A stretch of DNA of 20,172 nucleotides from Chara braunii (GCA_003427395.1 BFEA01000031.1:3533337-3553508); one strand, 5' to 3'; shown: positions 9,600-18,058, counted from the stretch's first letter. The notes: generated by a model not told the origin, from the letters alone. Made by a program: numbers and translations.

Positions 9600-10020
9600 C
9601 ATCTAGCTTCGACCCGACCTGGCCGCACGGGCCGCCCCAACGAGGCCCTCATCCAACCCACGTTGGGCCGCCCCTGCAGGGGTCAAATATTTTTTTTTAT
9701 ATTTTTCTACTGTTCCGGACCCTCCTCCCTGCGAATCCGCATTGACGAACCCGCGCACGGGGGACACAGGAATTTTCGGGGCCCACCCTTTCAGGGCCAT
9801 GTGTAGGAACCCCCCGTTTTTTAGTTTTTTGACGGCCTGTCACTTTGAGGGTGTGCCCCCCCACCCCACCACCCCAAACCCGCTCCCCGCTTCGAAAATC
9901 GCCCCCCAGACCGACCGAGACCGAGGCCGAAAAAACTCGGTCAGCTCGGCCGCAGCCAGGGGGTCCCGACCTAGGCCGCCGGCCTCGGCCTAGGCCGAAA
10001 CCGGCCGCAGCCTGCGTGCA
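9600..10020. other. GC-rich block with palindromes, possible transposon end
   Basis: This GC-rich island holds CCCAACG (9636-9642) paired with CGTTGGG (9661-9667), the 12-bp palindrome CCCCTGCAGGGG (9671-9682), and a perfect 9-bp stem CCTAGGCCG/CGGCCTAGG (9970-9994) with a seven-base loop. No family-like protein is encoded. It abuts a satellite array on the right, so it could be the terminus of an element. No matching left terminus was found. Confidence 0.45.
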
Positions 10021-10028
10021 ACATAGCT

Positions 10029-10640
10029 CAAGACAAGTCTCCCTGCCACAGACAAACTCTTATCATTATAATAAAAAAATGTCAATCAAGACAGGTTTCT
10101 CTGTCGCCGACAAGTTCCTCTCTTCCTAAAGATAAGATCAGAACGTTGATCAAGACAGATTTCCTTGCCGCAGACGAACTGCTCTTAATTAATCTTTGAA
10201 AACGAATCTGATCAAGACAGACTGCTCTGCCGCAGATATATTATTCAAAGATCGGAGGATAACTCTAATCAAGACAGATTCCCCTGCCGCAGATGGACTC
10301 CTCTCTACCTAAAGTTGAGAACAAAACGCTGATCAAGACAAGTTTCCCTACCGCAGACAAACTCCTCTCAATTAATCTTTGAAATGAAATCTGATCAAGA
10401 AAGATTGCTCAGTCGCAGATAAATTCTTTAAAGATCAAAGGAAAACTTTGATCAAGACAGATTTCCCTGCCATAAGACCGACTTCTCTCCATCCATCTTG
10501 AAGAGAAGGTTGATTAAAACGGGTTGCCACGTCGCAAACCTACTCCTTAAATTTCATCTAATGACCAGAATGAAGAAGAACGTCAATTAAGACTGGTTGC
10601 TTTGTCACTAACGTGCTCCTTTATTGATTTAAGTTGTGAC
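10029..10640. repeat. satellite array with a 183-bp three-monomer higher-order unit
   Basis: Monomers begin with AAGACAG-like sequence at 10029, 10088, 10152, 10214, 10271, 10335, 10397, 10454, 10516 and 10589. From 10088 the lengths run 64, 62, 57, 64, 62, 57, so the pattern repeats every 183 bp. The 64-type has TCTTCCTAAAG or TCTACCTAAAG, the 62-type TTAATTAATCTTTGAAA or close, and the 57-type CAAAGATC or AAAGATC. The consensus core is CTGCCGCAGA. The array decays towards both ends. Confidence 0.9.
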
Positions 10641-11633
10641 ATGAATATATTACAATGAAATTTACTATACTTTATATCATGTCAAATGTTATTGATCTTT
10701 CTGTGATATGCGCCGAGGAGTGGTGTGATCCTGTTCAAGGGATAACATCTCGACATCAAGCCCTGCATTTGATTCGAGCCTCGCCACATTCCCTCCGATT
10801 CCAGCGTTGCGACCCTATCAAACCCCTGCACATAGAGTAAGACAGCCCCACCTCATACAACCAAGGTTGATCAGACATCGACCATAGAGATAAGGTGACT
10901 CTGTTCGAAATGAGGTTGGGTGATCACTCCTCCCTTCACGACAAACAATAGTCGCCTACCGCTATATGCAGCGTTTTAATAAGACCTCGACACCTTCCTC
11001 CCTTTTAGTGATAGTGTAGTCCTCCATCCTTAAACCTCATAGCATCGGGATGACAACATCCCACTATGGACTCAGAGTATAACTCCGGTGCAGGCCTCAT
11101 CACCACCTACAAAGCTCACAGTTTTATCGCAAAAGCATTATGACATGATAACATCTTCAACAAAAAACATTCCACAACCATCGATATATTTTACAACAAA
11201 CCCGTTTACAACAAATTTCATAATAATCCAAGCAGAATAATCCTCAACAAAAGTTCAGATGCCTTCAATCATAGAAATGCATCACATATATATACAAACG
11301 AATAATAAAAAACATAAAAATGGAAGTCCGGGTGAATATATTAAAATGAACATCACTCCAATATAATAGTCATACATATGACTAAATGAATCTGCAAAAC
11401 AATATTAAGAAGAAAAAATATATATTTCGTTGACAACATTTTCAAAAAAAGTTCCAATCGATAACAATTTACATAAGAATTGTAACTGAAAGAATACATC
11501 AAAGTTTGTGATCAGACACACGGTTAAAATATGACATGTGAAAACAATAATTCTCAACATAATAACTCAATTTTATATACAATATCGATGAATATCAAGT
11601 ATCAAAATATAAACAAAGAACGACTTAAATAAC
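10641..11633. other. no recognised gene, host sequence of the hAT-like insertion
   Basis: AT-rich non-coding sequence. It continues at 18167 once the hAT-like element and its duplicated 8 bp are removed, so 10641-11641 and 18167-18381 were once contiguous and may belong, with repeat copy B, to one older repeat. Confidence 0.5.
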
Positions 11634-11641
11634 ATCAGGAC
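11634..11641. repeat. 8-bp target site duplication, left (hAT-like)
   Basis: ATCAGGAC is identical to 18159-18166. It directly flanks the left inverted repeat starting CAGGGTTACC. Eight bases is the standard hAT duplication length. Confidence 0.9.
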
Positions 11642-11653
11642 CAGGGTTACCAG

Positions 11654-11697
11654 CCCGTATGTACGGAGGTCCCTAGGCAAACCTCCGTACGTACGGG
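11654..11697. repeat. 17-bp subterminal hairpin in the hAT-like element
   Basis: CCCGTATGTACGGAGGT (11654-11670) pairs with ACCTCCGTACGTACGGG (11681-11697) with one mismatch and a ten-base loop. It lies 12 bp inside the left end. The right end has CGAACGGC-type motifs instead of a mirrored copy. Confidence 0.8.
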
Positions 11698-11795
11698 TGT
11701 TCGGGGTCCCGTACGGGGTCTGAACCCGACGGCGTTCGGCCCCCACCAAAAATGATTTCGGGGCCTAACAATATTTTTTTTTTCTGAATGTTTTT

Positions 11796-12100
11796 GTGTG
11801 AGTTCTCTATGACGTGAGGTACACACCTAAACCTTTTCCAGTCATTTGGCTAAGCCAAATAAGAATTAAAAATCGCCACAGATGGGAGTGTCAAAACGTG
11901 ATTGCCCATATTTTTTTTTCACGTTTTACTTTTTGTTTTCACTTTAGTTCGTGGTCTAAACAATTTTATTATTTCTTAAAACTTTTTAAGTGTGTTTCTC
12001 ACTATGTGGAGTACACATATCTAAAATTTCAGGGCATTAAGCTATTCCAAAACAAAATGAAAAATCGCCAAAGATGGCAGTGTCGAAAACACGCTCGCGA
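11796..12100. repeat. two diverged direct repeats inside the hAT-like element
   Basis: The stretch from 11796 to about 11909 resembles that from about 11990 to 12098. Both run GTGTG...TCTC-ACTATG/CTATGACG, GAGGTACACA/GAGTACACA, a CATTTGGCTAAG/CATTAAGCTA block, then AAAAATCGCCA-AGATGG-AGTGTC. The copies are clearly diverged. The function is unknown; they could be transposase-binding subterminal repeats. Confidence 0.6.
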
Positions 12101-12198
12101 ACTCAGTAAATTTAATTCTTTTTTATTTTTTGTTATTTTTATTATTAGTATTTGTTTTTCATCATTCATTTTTATTTCAAATTTCGGAAAGAAATTTT

Positions 12199-12209
12199 GA
12201 TGTAATGCT
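12199..12209. repeat. 11-bp target site duplication, left (PLE)
   Basis: GATGTAATGCT is identical to 17947-17957. It lies immediately outside the left pseudo-LTR with one intervening base. Confidence 0.88.
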
Positions 12210-12210
12210 G

Positions 12211-12910
12211 ATAGCTGATATTGACAAGATGACAAAGAAACTTCATAGTTGAAGAAACTCACAGTCATATTACATCAAAAAGACGTAACACAACAAACAA
12301 AGTATTAACTCGTGTCACAAGATACGAAAAATTTCAAGCAGGAAGCGTGCTTGACGCGTTTCGGCGACCGCCGTCGCCTCATCAGGGGGATCCACCGTCT
12401 AACCATGCACTAGTCGTCACTATCCACCAACCCTCTTCCGTCCTCGTTGGACACTAGTACTCCGACATACAAACGTCCTAGCGAACGTCAGCCTGAGGAG
12501 TTGTAAACTCTGCCTTCAATCCTAATATACCTACCTGAAGAAACAAATGTGCCCNTGGACCACACCCCAGTGACGGTGCCCGTCCAGATACCAAAAAATT
12601 AGCACTGCTAGCAATCCGAAACAAAAAAACCGAAACATCACTGGCGTAAAACCCAGCATGAAAGACAAACAAAACCTATATTTACTCAAGGCCCGGGGGA
12701 CCTGTTCCCACCCTGGTTAAGTCTGAAACAAACCAGCACTAACTTGTAGAAAAACGAAAAGCCGAACAGCCAACGTCCCAGGTTCAAATCGCAGTATGAA
12801 CTTAAGCAAATCCTATTTCATCTAAAATGCAGGAAAGCTATTCGGGTCAAACCCTGTCCATGGAAGGTACAAGTGAGGCAAACCGTTCGAACCCACCCTG
12901 TCCATTCAAG
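12211..12910 (-). repeat. PLE pseudo-LTR, 3' copy
   Basis: This 700-bp block matches 17241-17940 base for base in length, in direct orientation, with scattered substitutions. Because the PLE is on the minus strand this is its 3' copy. It holds a hammerhead (about 12330-12400), and an N at 12555. Confidence 0.9.
12340..12394 (-). ncRNA. hammerhead ribozyme motif, 3' pseudo-LTR (stem I lost)
   Basis: On the minus strand: CUGAUGA (12385-12379), stem II of six pairs GGCGAC/GUCGCC (12378-12373 with 12368-12363) closed by a GGCG loop (12372-12369), conserved GAAA (12362-12359), then C-GC-GUC with cleavage expected after C at 12353. The catalytic core is complete. The bases after the cleavage site (AAGCACG) do not pair with UCCCC before the core, so stem I is lost here and this copy is probably inactive. 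Stem III ACGCGU is minimal and palindromic. Confidence 0.85.
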
Positions 12911-13234
12911 ATACAGGTACGGGGAGAAACTGTTCGAGCCCACCCTGTCAGGGCAATTTAGTCAGCGTTAGGCCGTAAACAGAACTTGAAACACACANAG
13001 AAGCAAAGGTAAAAAGAAAACACAAGCAAAACAAACAAAAAATAAAAAAACAAAAAACAAAACAGACACAGTTCTCGTCATACATTCAAACGATCCCACA
13101 GTTCACTACCCAATAGCAGTTCCTACTGTACGCATCCAGACGACATCTAAGCGAGTTATCAGGCGAGTCTACTCAATGCCCCTATGCTCTGGGGCTGGTT
13201 GATGCGAGTGCGAGATCGTTGTTGACACATCATC
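12911..13234 (-). other. PLE 3' untranslated region
   Basis: The stretch between the RT stop and the 3' pseudo-LTR is non-coding. It includes a degenerate continuation of the pseudo-LTR phrase GTTCGA-CCCACCCTGTC and an A/C-rich tract near 13015-13070. An N lies at 12998. Confidence 0.6.
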
Positions 13235-14992
13235 CTATCCACTACACAAAAGATTGACAGTCTTCTGCCAAATATCATTCTTACCTACAACAAATCTTCT
13301 CAGAACTCTTTCGAAGCACTCCCGTGGGAAATGTTTCAGGCGGAGTTCACGTTTCACAGTCAAAACCCGCAGAGGGATGTCCGCATGTATTGTTGTGTTC
13401 TGATCAATACAGTACAGGTATTCTCCAATCATTGTGTTCTTCAGTTGTTTGCTCCCCCAGGAGGAGTAGGTTTGGCCATTCTGAAAAACCAAACTCTCAT
13501 CTTGCCAGATTGTTTCTTCGTTCTTACACAACTGGACCGAACCAAAGTACGGGAAGTACTGCTTGGCCCTAATCTCGCAACCCAAATACTGCAGCACTCT
13601 ATCGCCACAGTCTGTTCTCTTCAAGGTCAGTCCCTTGGGGTAACACTCTTCAAATCGACGCAACGTCTCCTCATACTCCTGTGGCCGGAGATATGCAGTT
13701 AAAAGGATGACATCGTCAATCAATCGCAAACGAGATACATTTCGCCTTACTCTTCCAAGGCTCCGCATGAACTTCATCTCACAGAAGGCACACAATATGC
13801 ACGCCAGTGGGGGACTGGTACTCTTCCCCATGGGAATGCTGATGACTTGCTTCTGAAGAACGCCGGTGGCAAAATTAAAGGTATGACTCTGTTCAAACCT
13901 CACATACCTTGTTACATCCGCCAAATCGATTGTTCTCCAGTGATCTCCTCGTGTATTTTTGCCAAATGTTCCACCCTTCCCCCGTGTATTCACACGCACA
14001 TATGTCCTTTCCTTCTCCAAATGATGTCTTGTAATCCACTCGACTGCTTCCACAATTTCCAAATGCGGCAAACAACTGAACATCTCTTTCATATCATATG
14101 CAGCCGCTCTGATCTCACCCATCTTGTTGAGCCTCCCAAACTTGTTGTTGATCCGCTGCAGTCGAGAGGATAACTGTGAGACCGCCTAAAGATTGAAGTG
14201 TTCATCGATCGGCAACGTAAAGAGCATGTGGTTCAGCGCTTTCGACATAAGGCGCCCCGTCCGAACCAGGGGTTCGTTAAAAGTAGGGCAAATTGGTCTA
14301 CACCGTTCGACGTCCTTATGCTTAGGTAGCACATAGGACGTGGCAAAAATCCCTTTCCCTTTCCAGGGCGCAAATTCCTTCAGACCCGCCTGGTTCAAAT
14401 CTTCTCTCATTTCCCTCAGAACCTCGCCAACAGCATGTTGAACAATTCTGTACCCTGGATTCGTAACAAAAGTATCCATCATCGCCCTATGATACACTGT
14501 CGGGCACATGATTAATGTCTCACTCAGACTACGATCAAAAGGAGTTAGCACAAACCCCTCCAACTCTCTCTTCACCCTCATTACCCCTGAGAGAGACAGT
14601 TTCCCACTCACTTCCTCCGTCTGTTGCATGCAGGCTGCCAATCGTGCCTTGTCAAAGATTGGGCACATCCCTTTACGATGCTTCCATGAATTGAAGCTCT
14701 CAGATAACTCCTTTCCCAACATAAACGCCCGATCCTCAGCTCTATCCCGTGGAATATCATTCGCATTCGCGAGTAAGTGGTGATGCGATTCTCCTTTGCT
14801 TAGACGAAAGCATGCATGTCCCCCCACTTGGGGGTAGGACAACCCTGTGAAGACACAGGTAGACACCTCGCGAGCAGCAAACACTCGCTGGTTGTGGATA
14901 AGATCTCCAATCGAGCGGTTTTTTGTCCACACGATTTTTACCTTTCTCCTAGCAGGTTGGCACGCTTCTTGAAAGCAAAACGTAGGTCGCAA
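13235..14992 (-). pseudogene. PLE reverse transcriptase (one in-frame stop)
   Basis: One frame runs from 14992 to 13235, interrupted only by a TAG at about 14186-14188. Upstream of the stop: FATSYVLPKHKDVERCRPIC, the fingers region, then NEPLVRTGRLMSKALNHML. Downstream: AYDMKEMF with the motif A aspartate (residue 10 after the Met at 14122), ISIPMGKSTSPPLACIL (motif B), RLIDDVILL (motif C, residues about 131-140, both catalytic Asp present), YPKGLTLKRT (motif D) and VLQYLGCEIRA (motif E). The tail PLRVLTVKRELRLKHFPREC follows. Motif C has Leu before IDD. PLE RTs are related to telomerase RT and copy RNA from a nicked target. The TAG could come from CAG by one C-to-T change, so the catalytic core itself is well kept. 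Confidence 0.9.
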
Positions 14993-15722
14993 GACATGAC
15001 TCTATCGTTCACCAACTTACGGACCTCGACCAACTTAATACGATCATCAAACTTAATCCTAACGGTCAAATCAATTGACATACTCAACCCAAAACGTTCA
15101 CGGATACTCCGAGATAGTAGGCAGCGTAGGTACCTACGCGTTGTTTTCTTGTGGAACTCCTTCACCACGTTATACAATCGTATCATCGATTTAAGACCCC
15201 AAGAGTTCAGGTCAAACAGGACATGTGGGTTCTTCAGTAAAGAGACCAGGATTCGTTTCAGAAAAGCGCCATTAGACTTTCAAATCCTCGAATACTCAAT
15301 GTCGATCAATCCATCATCATGAAAATACTTCTTACAGAGCTTCAGGGTGGTAAGTCCTTCGGCTAGCCTAATCGTGGTCTCCCCAAAACGTTTCTTAATC
15401 TTCCTTCAACCCTTTAACCAAACATCTCCACCACTAGAAATTATCGAGAACTTTCTCACCCTTGCTTCCTCATTTTCAAGAAGTAATTTAAGCAGATCTA
15501 GTGACCACTCGACATCCGTTGACCTCCTAACCCTGATCAGATTGATAGGCCTACATCCGTTTTTAACTGACTCTTTTCTCTCCTTCCGACCTTTCCTCTT
15601 CCGCGTTTTTACGCCGTTTTTTCTCGACTCGGTAGTATTAAGAAACAGGGACCATAGCTTAATATAGGTTTGTTCAAGATCATAGAGCTCTGACTTACCG
15701 CCGTATTCAACAGAAAATTAGT
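14935..15722 (-). pseudogene. PLE segment: end of GIY-YIG domain and linker to RT (broken)
   Basis: A single frame offset from its neighbours starts near 15722 with VEYGGKSELYDLEQTYIKLW and LFLNTT. In GIY-YIG nucleases the metal-binding Glu lies in this E-x-x-x-I region followed by N. Here the Glu codon is at 15675-15673. A basic stretch and about 200 residues of linker follow (for example KKYFHDDGLIDIEYS and EFHKKTTRRYLRCLLS). Two TGA stops lie at about 15408 and 15280. The linker lies between endonuclease and RT, and I do not recognise a further domain. The frame shifts again near 14940 into the RT frame. Confidence 0.75.
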
Positions 15723-16501
15723 GCATAGCTGCCAACACCGTAGGCACCCATCCAACGATGGAAATGGGTATGCTTCTTCGTACGACAAGCCGATACGTGA
15801 TCGCGCCAGCGGACATCGACGCCTCTCGTGGTTCTTCCTACGTACAGGTGTTTGCAAAACGGCGAGACAGCTACATAAATGCAGAGGTCAATATTCACAA
15901 AGTCAGCCCCATATCGATCGAACAATTTCTTCAAAGACCCAACATTCTTTTTAAGCCATCTGCTTTCCCCACGAATCGCCAACAAGATTATGCCAATTCT
16001 CAGTATCTCCTCAACCAAATGATCAAAGCGACCCAACTTATTCCTATATCCAATCAATTCCCGTACCAAGTTCCATATCTCGTCAATTTCGTAACGCCCT
16101 CACACTTCCTCCTCTTCCGGTTCCTCCAACTCAATAGTTGTCGATTCTTCTTCTTTGACTTCAACGGATTCGGACTGATCGCCGCCTGAGATCTCGCCGA
16201 ATGCCACCCTGGTACGGTGGCTGGCAATATCAAATATTACCTTAACCTTTCCATTATAGCTAACGCCTTCATTCTTGCAGATCAGTTGGAGCTCCTGCGC
16301 GTCTAGGCCCCGAATCTCTTCCATGGCTTGGTTTCGGAAGCGTAGCTCTGCTACCGTACTCGACTTCTCCGGGCTCTTGTTGAAATTTTCTACATAGGGA
16401 GACAACTTGGTCTTAATCTTCGGCTTAGTCCGTGATCTTGTAACGCGCCCTGAACCGTAACTTTTTTGTCTCGCTCTCACTGTTCTCGACCTCGGATTCA
16501 A
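15722..16501 (-). pseudogene. PLE segment: SAP-like motif and GIY-YIG endonuclease (broken)
   Basis: One frame from 16501 to 15707 has a single TGA at about 16102-16100. The first part is basic (RVTRSRTKPKIKTK), then LDAQELQLICKNEGVSYNGK with VKVIFDIASHRTR. This resembles a SAP-type helix-turn-helix, but I cannot confirm it. An acidic stretch follows (SVEVKEEESTTIELEEPEEE). After the stop: KKLFDRYGADFVN, then the nuclease hallmark IYVAVSPFCKHLYVGRT (residues 64-80 after the Met-equivalent codon at 16069), RWRDHV with conserved Arg, and MGAYGVGSYALIF. The remainder of the domain, with the catalytic Glu, is in another frame beyond 15722. The nuclease would nick the target to prime reverse transcription. 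Its place upstream of the RT is the permuted arrangement. Confidence 0.85.
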
Positions 16502-17108
16502 AAATCAGTACCACCTTCTTCTTACCAGTCGCCCTCTTGGCGAACTTCAATACCGGACCCATGTTAGCCTCCATTCGGTCAAAGAAGTCACCCGTTCGTA
16601 TCGCAAGNTTCATCTCTAACTTCTTCTCCATCCCGGAGTCGNGCTCAGTCCCCTTACGTATTTTAGCTAGGTGTTTCTTCTCCTTTCTTTCGCGTGCTTC
16701 TTTTTTCTGTCGAATTCGCAATTATTCTTCTTCAGCCTCTTTCTGTAGCCGTTCTGCTTCCACACGGTTCTCCTTCTCACCCTGCACGGACTCGGATACC
16801 GATGTCAAACTCCGATTGAGCTCCTCAATCCGCTGCTTGAGGGCTTCTGCTTCCAGCTTCGCCTTCGCGTCGTTCTTCAGAGAGGTCGATCTTCCTCTTC
16901 GAGTATCATGTGATGTCGATGGTCGACTCCTGTTAGCCTAAGGGCATTGGTATGCATAATGCCCACGTTCGTCGCATTTGAAACATCTTGGCGGTGATCT
17001 TCGATACGACCTCTCGCGATCGTACGGCCTCTTCGAGCTTCGGTAACTCCCGCGATCTTCACTGCTTGAAGGACACTCCCTCCGCGATTGGTCCCTCCAA
17101 TCACTCAT
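16460..17108 (-). pseudogene. PLE N-terminal segment: CCHC zinc knuckle and coiled coil (broken)
   Basis: The frame starts at ATG 17108-17106. It is Ser/Arg-rich (MSDWRDQSRRE, YDRERSYRRSPP) and then has CFKCDERGHYAYQC, a C-X2-C-X4-H-X4-C zinc knuckle typical of retroelement RNA-binding proteins. A TAG follows directly (16938-16940), then in the same frame a long charged, heptad-like region (AKLEAEALKQRIEELNRSL, ENRVEAERLQKEAEEE), a TAA at 16722-16724, and a basic Lys/Arg-rich stretch. Two Ns (16609, 16642) lie within it. The frame shifts near 16460 into the SAP-like/GIY-YIG frame. It would bind the element RNA and self-associate. A separate ORF1 or one long fusion are both possible; frame continuity favours a fusion. 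Confidence 0.75.
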
Positions 17109-17240
17109 TTTGGTCAGTAGTTTTGATGACTATTGCAAGACCCAACTATGTAGCAAGTAACAGATAACGGTCGATTACGATTCGGCACTGCACGTTTACT
17201 CCTCTCGGTAACTTCTATCCAGAAGTTAATGTGGGCAGTC
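17109..17240 (-). other. PLE 5' leader between pseudo-LTR and ORF
   Basis: About 130 non-coding bases separate the first methionine codon from the 5' pseudo-LTR. Confidence 0.6.
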
Positions 17241-17940
17241 ATAGCTGATATTGACAAGATGACAAAGGAACTTCATAGTTGACGAAACTCACAGTCATAT
17301 TACATAAAAAAGACGTAGTACAACAAGCAAAGTATTAACTCGTGTCACAAGATAGGAAGAATTTCAAGCAGGAATCGTCCCCGACGCGTTCAGGCGACCG
17401 CCGTCGCCTCATCAGGGGGATCCACCGTCTAACCATGCACTAGTCGTCACTATCCACCAACCCTCTTCCGTCCACGTTGGGCACTAGTACTCCGGCATAC
17501 AAACGTCCTAGCGAAAGTCAGCCTGAGGAGTTGTAAACTCTGCCTTCAATCCTAATATACCTACCTGAAGAAACAAATGTGCCCCTGGACCACACCCCAG
17601 TGACGGTGCCCGTCCAGGTACCGAAAAAACAGCACTGCTGCCAATCCGAAACAAAAAAGTCGAAACGTCACTGGCTCAAAACCCAACATGAAAAACAAAC
17701 AAAACCTATATCTACTCAAGGTCCGGGGGACCTGTTCCCACCCTGGCCAAGTCTGAAACAAACCAGCACTAACTTGCAGTAAAACGAAAAGTCGAACAAC
17801 CAACGTCCCAGGTTCAAATCGCAGTATGAACTTAAACAAATCCTATTCCATTCAAAATGCAAGAAAGCTATTTGAGTCAAACCCTGTCCATGCAAGGTAC
17901 AAGTGAGGCAAACTGTTCGAACCCACCCTGTCCATTCAAG
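17241..17940 (-). repeat. PLE pseudo-LTR, 5' copy
   Basis: Direct repeat of 12211-12910, the same 700 bp length, upstream of the PLE coding region on the minus strand. It carries its own hammerhead (about 17371-17423). Differences from the other copy are mostly single bases. A pseudo-LTR at each end suggests the element transposed as part of a tandem RNA, as established for PLEs. Confidence 0.9.
17371..17423 (-). ncRNA. hammerhead ribozyme motif, 5' pseudo-LTR (GAAA core mutated)
   Basis: On the minus strand: GGAUCCCC (17423-17416) then CUGAUGA (17415-17409), stem II GGCGAC/GUCGCC with GGCG loop (17408-17393), then UGAAC where GAAAC is required, then GC-GUC with cleavage expected after 17383, and GGGGACGAUUCC (17382-17371). 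Stem I is well formed: UCCCC pairs with GGGGA and GGA with UCC around a CGAU bulge. The GAAA-to-UGAA change in the catalytic core should abolish cleavage. Stem III ACGCGU is a minimal palindrome, which in PLE and newt hammerheads is associated with dimeric action. Confidence 0.85.
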
Positions 17941-17946
17941 CTATTG

Positions 17947-17957
17947 GATGTAATGCT
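17947..17957. repeat. 11-bp target site duplication, right (PLE)
   Basis: GATGTAATGCT is identical to 12199-12209. It follows six bases (CTATTG) beyond the pseudo-LTR. Confidence 0.88.
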
Positions 17958-17990
17958 CAGGCAAATCTTGTTTACTTTAGTTTTCTTCAT

Positions 17991-17993
<3 letters not shown>

Positions 17994-18056
<63 letters not shown>
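17994..18056. repeat. (TA)n microsatellite
   Basis: About 31 uninterrupted TA units inside the right part of the hAT-like element. Length is likely variable and hard to assemble. Confidence 0.95.

Positions 18057-18058
<2 letters not shown>

Larger units (their letters stand above)
12210..17946 (-). mobile_element. Penelope-like element with N-terminal GIY-YIG and hammerheads
   Basis: The element is delimited by 11-bp direct duplications of the target and has two direct 700-bp pseudo-LTRs. On the minus strand it encodes, in order, a zinc knuckle, coiled coil, SAP-like motif, GIY-YIG endonuclease and reverse transcriptase. Canonical PLEs carry GIY-YIG after the RT. The permuted order is known for the Chlamys/Naiad-type group, and I place this copy near Chlamys by domain order only. 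Six extra bases (CTATTG, 17941-17946) lie outside the right pseudo-LTR. All ORFs carry stops or frameshifts, so the copy is inactive. It inserted into the hAT-like element. Confidence 0.9.

Noticed and set aside
10029-10640. CRISPR-like array
   Set aside because: The units are contiguous diverged monomers with a trimeric period, not identical short repeats with unique spacers, and the context is eukaryotic repeats.
11814-12200. 128-codon open frame on the plus strand in the hAT-like element
   Set aside because: It is Phe/Ile/Lys-rich from AT-rich DNA, spans the two direct repeats and resembles no protein family.
12780-12895. Pol III B-box-like phrases (GGTTCAAATC, GTTCGAACCC) in the pseudo-LTR
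   Set aside because: They lie on the strand opposite the PLE genes, have no matching A box at proper spacing and no tRNA fold. Probably chance within a short internal repeat.
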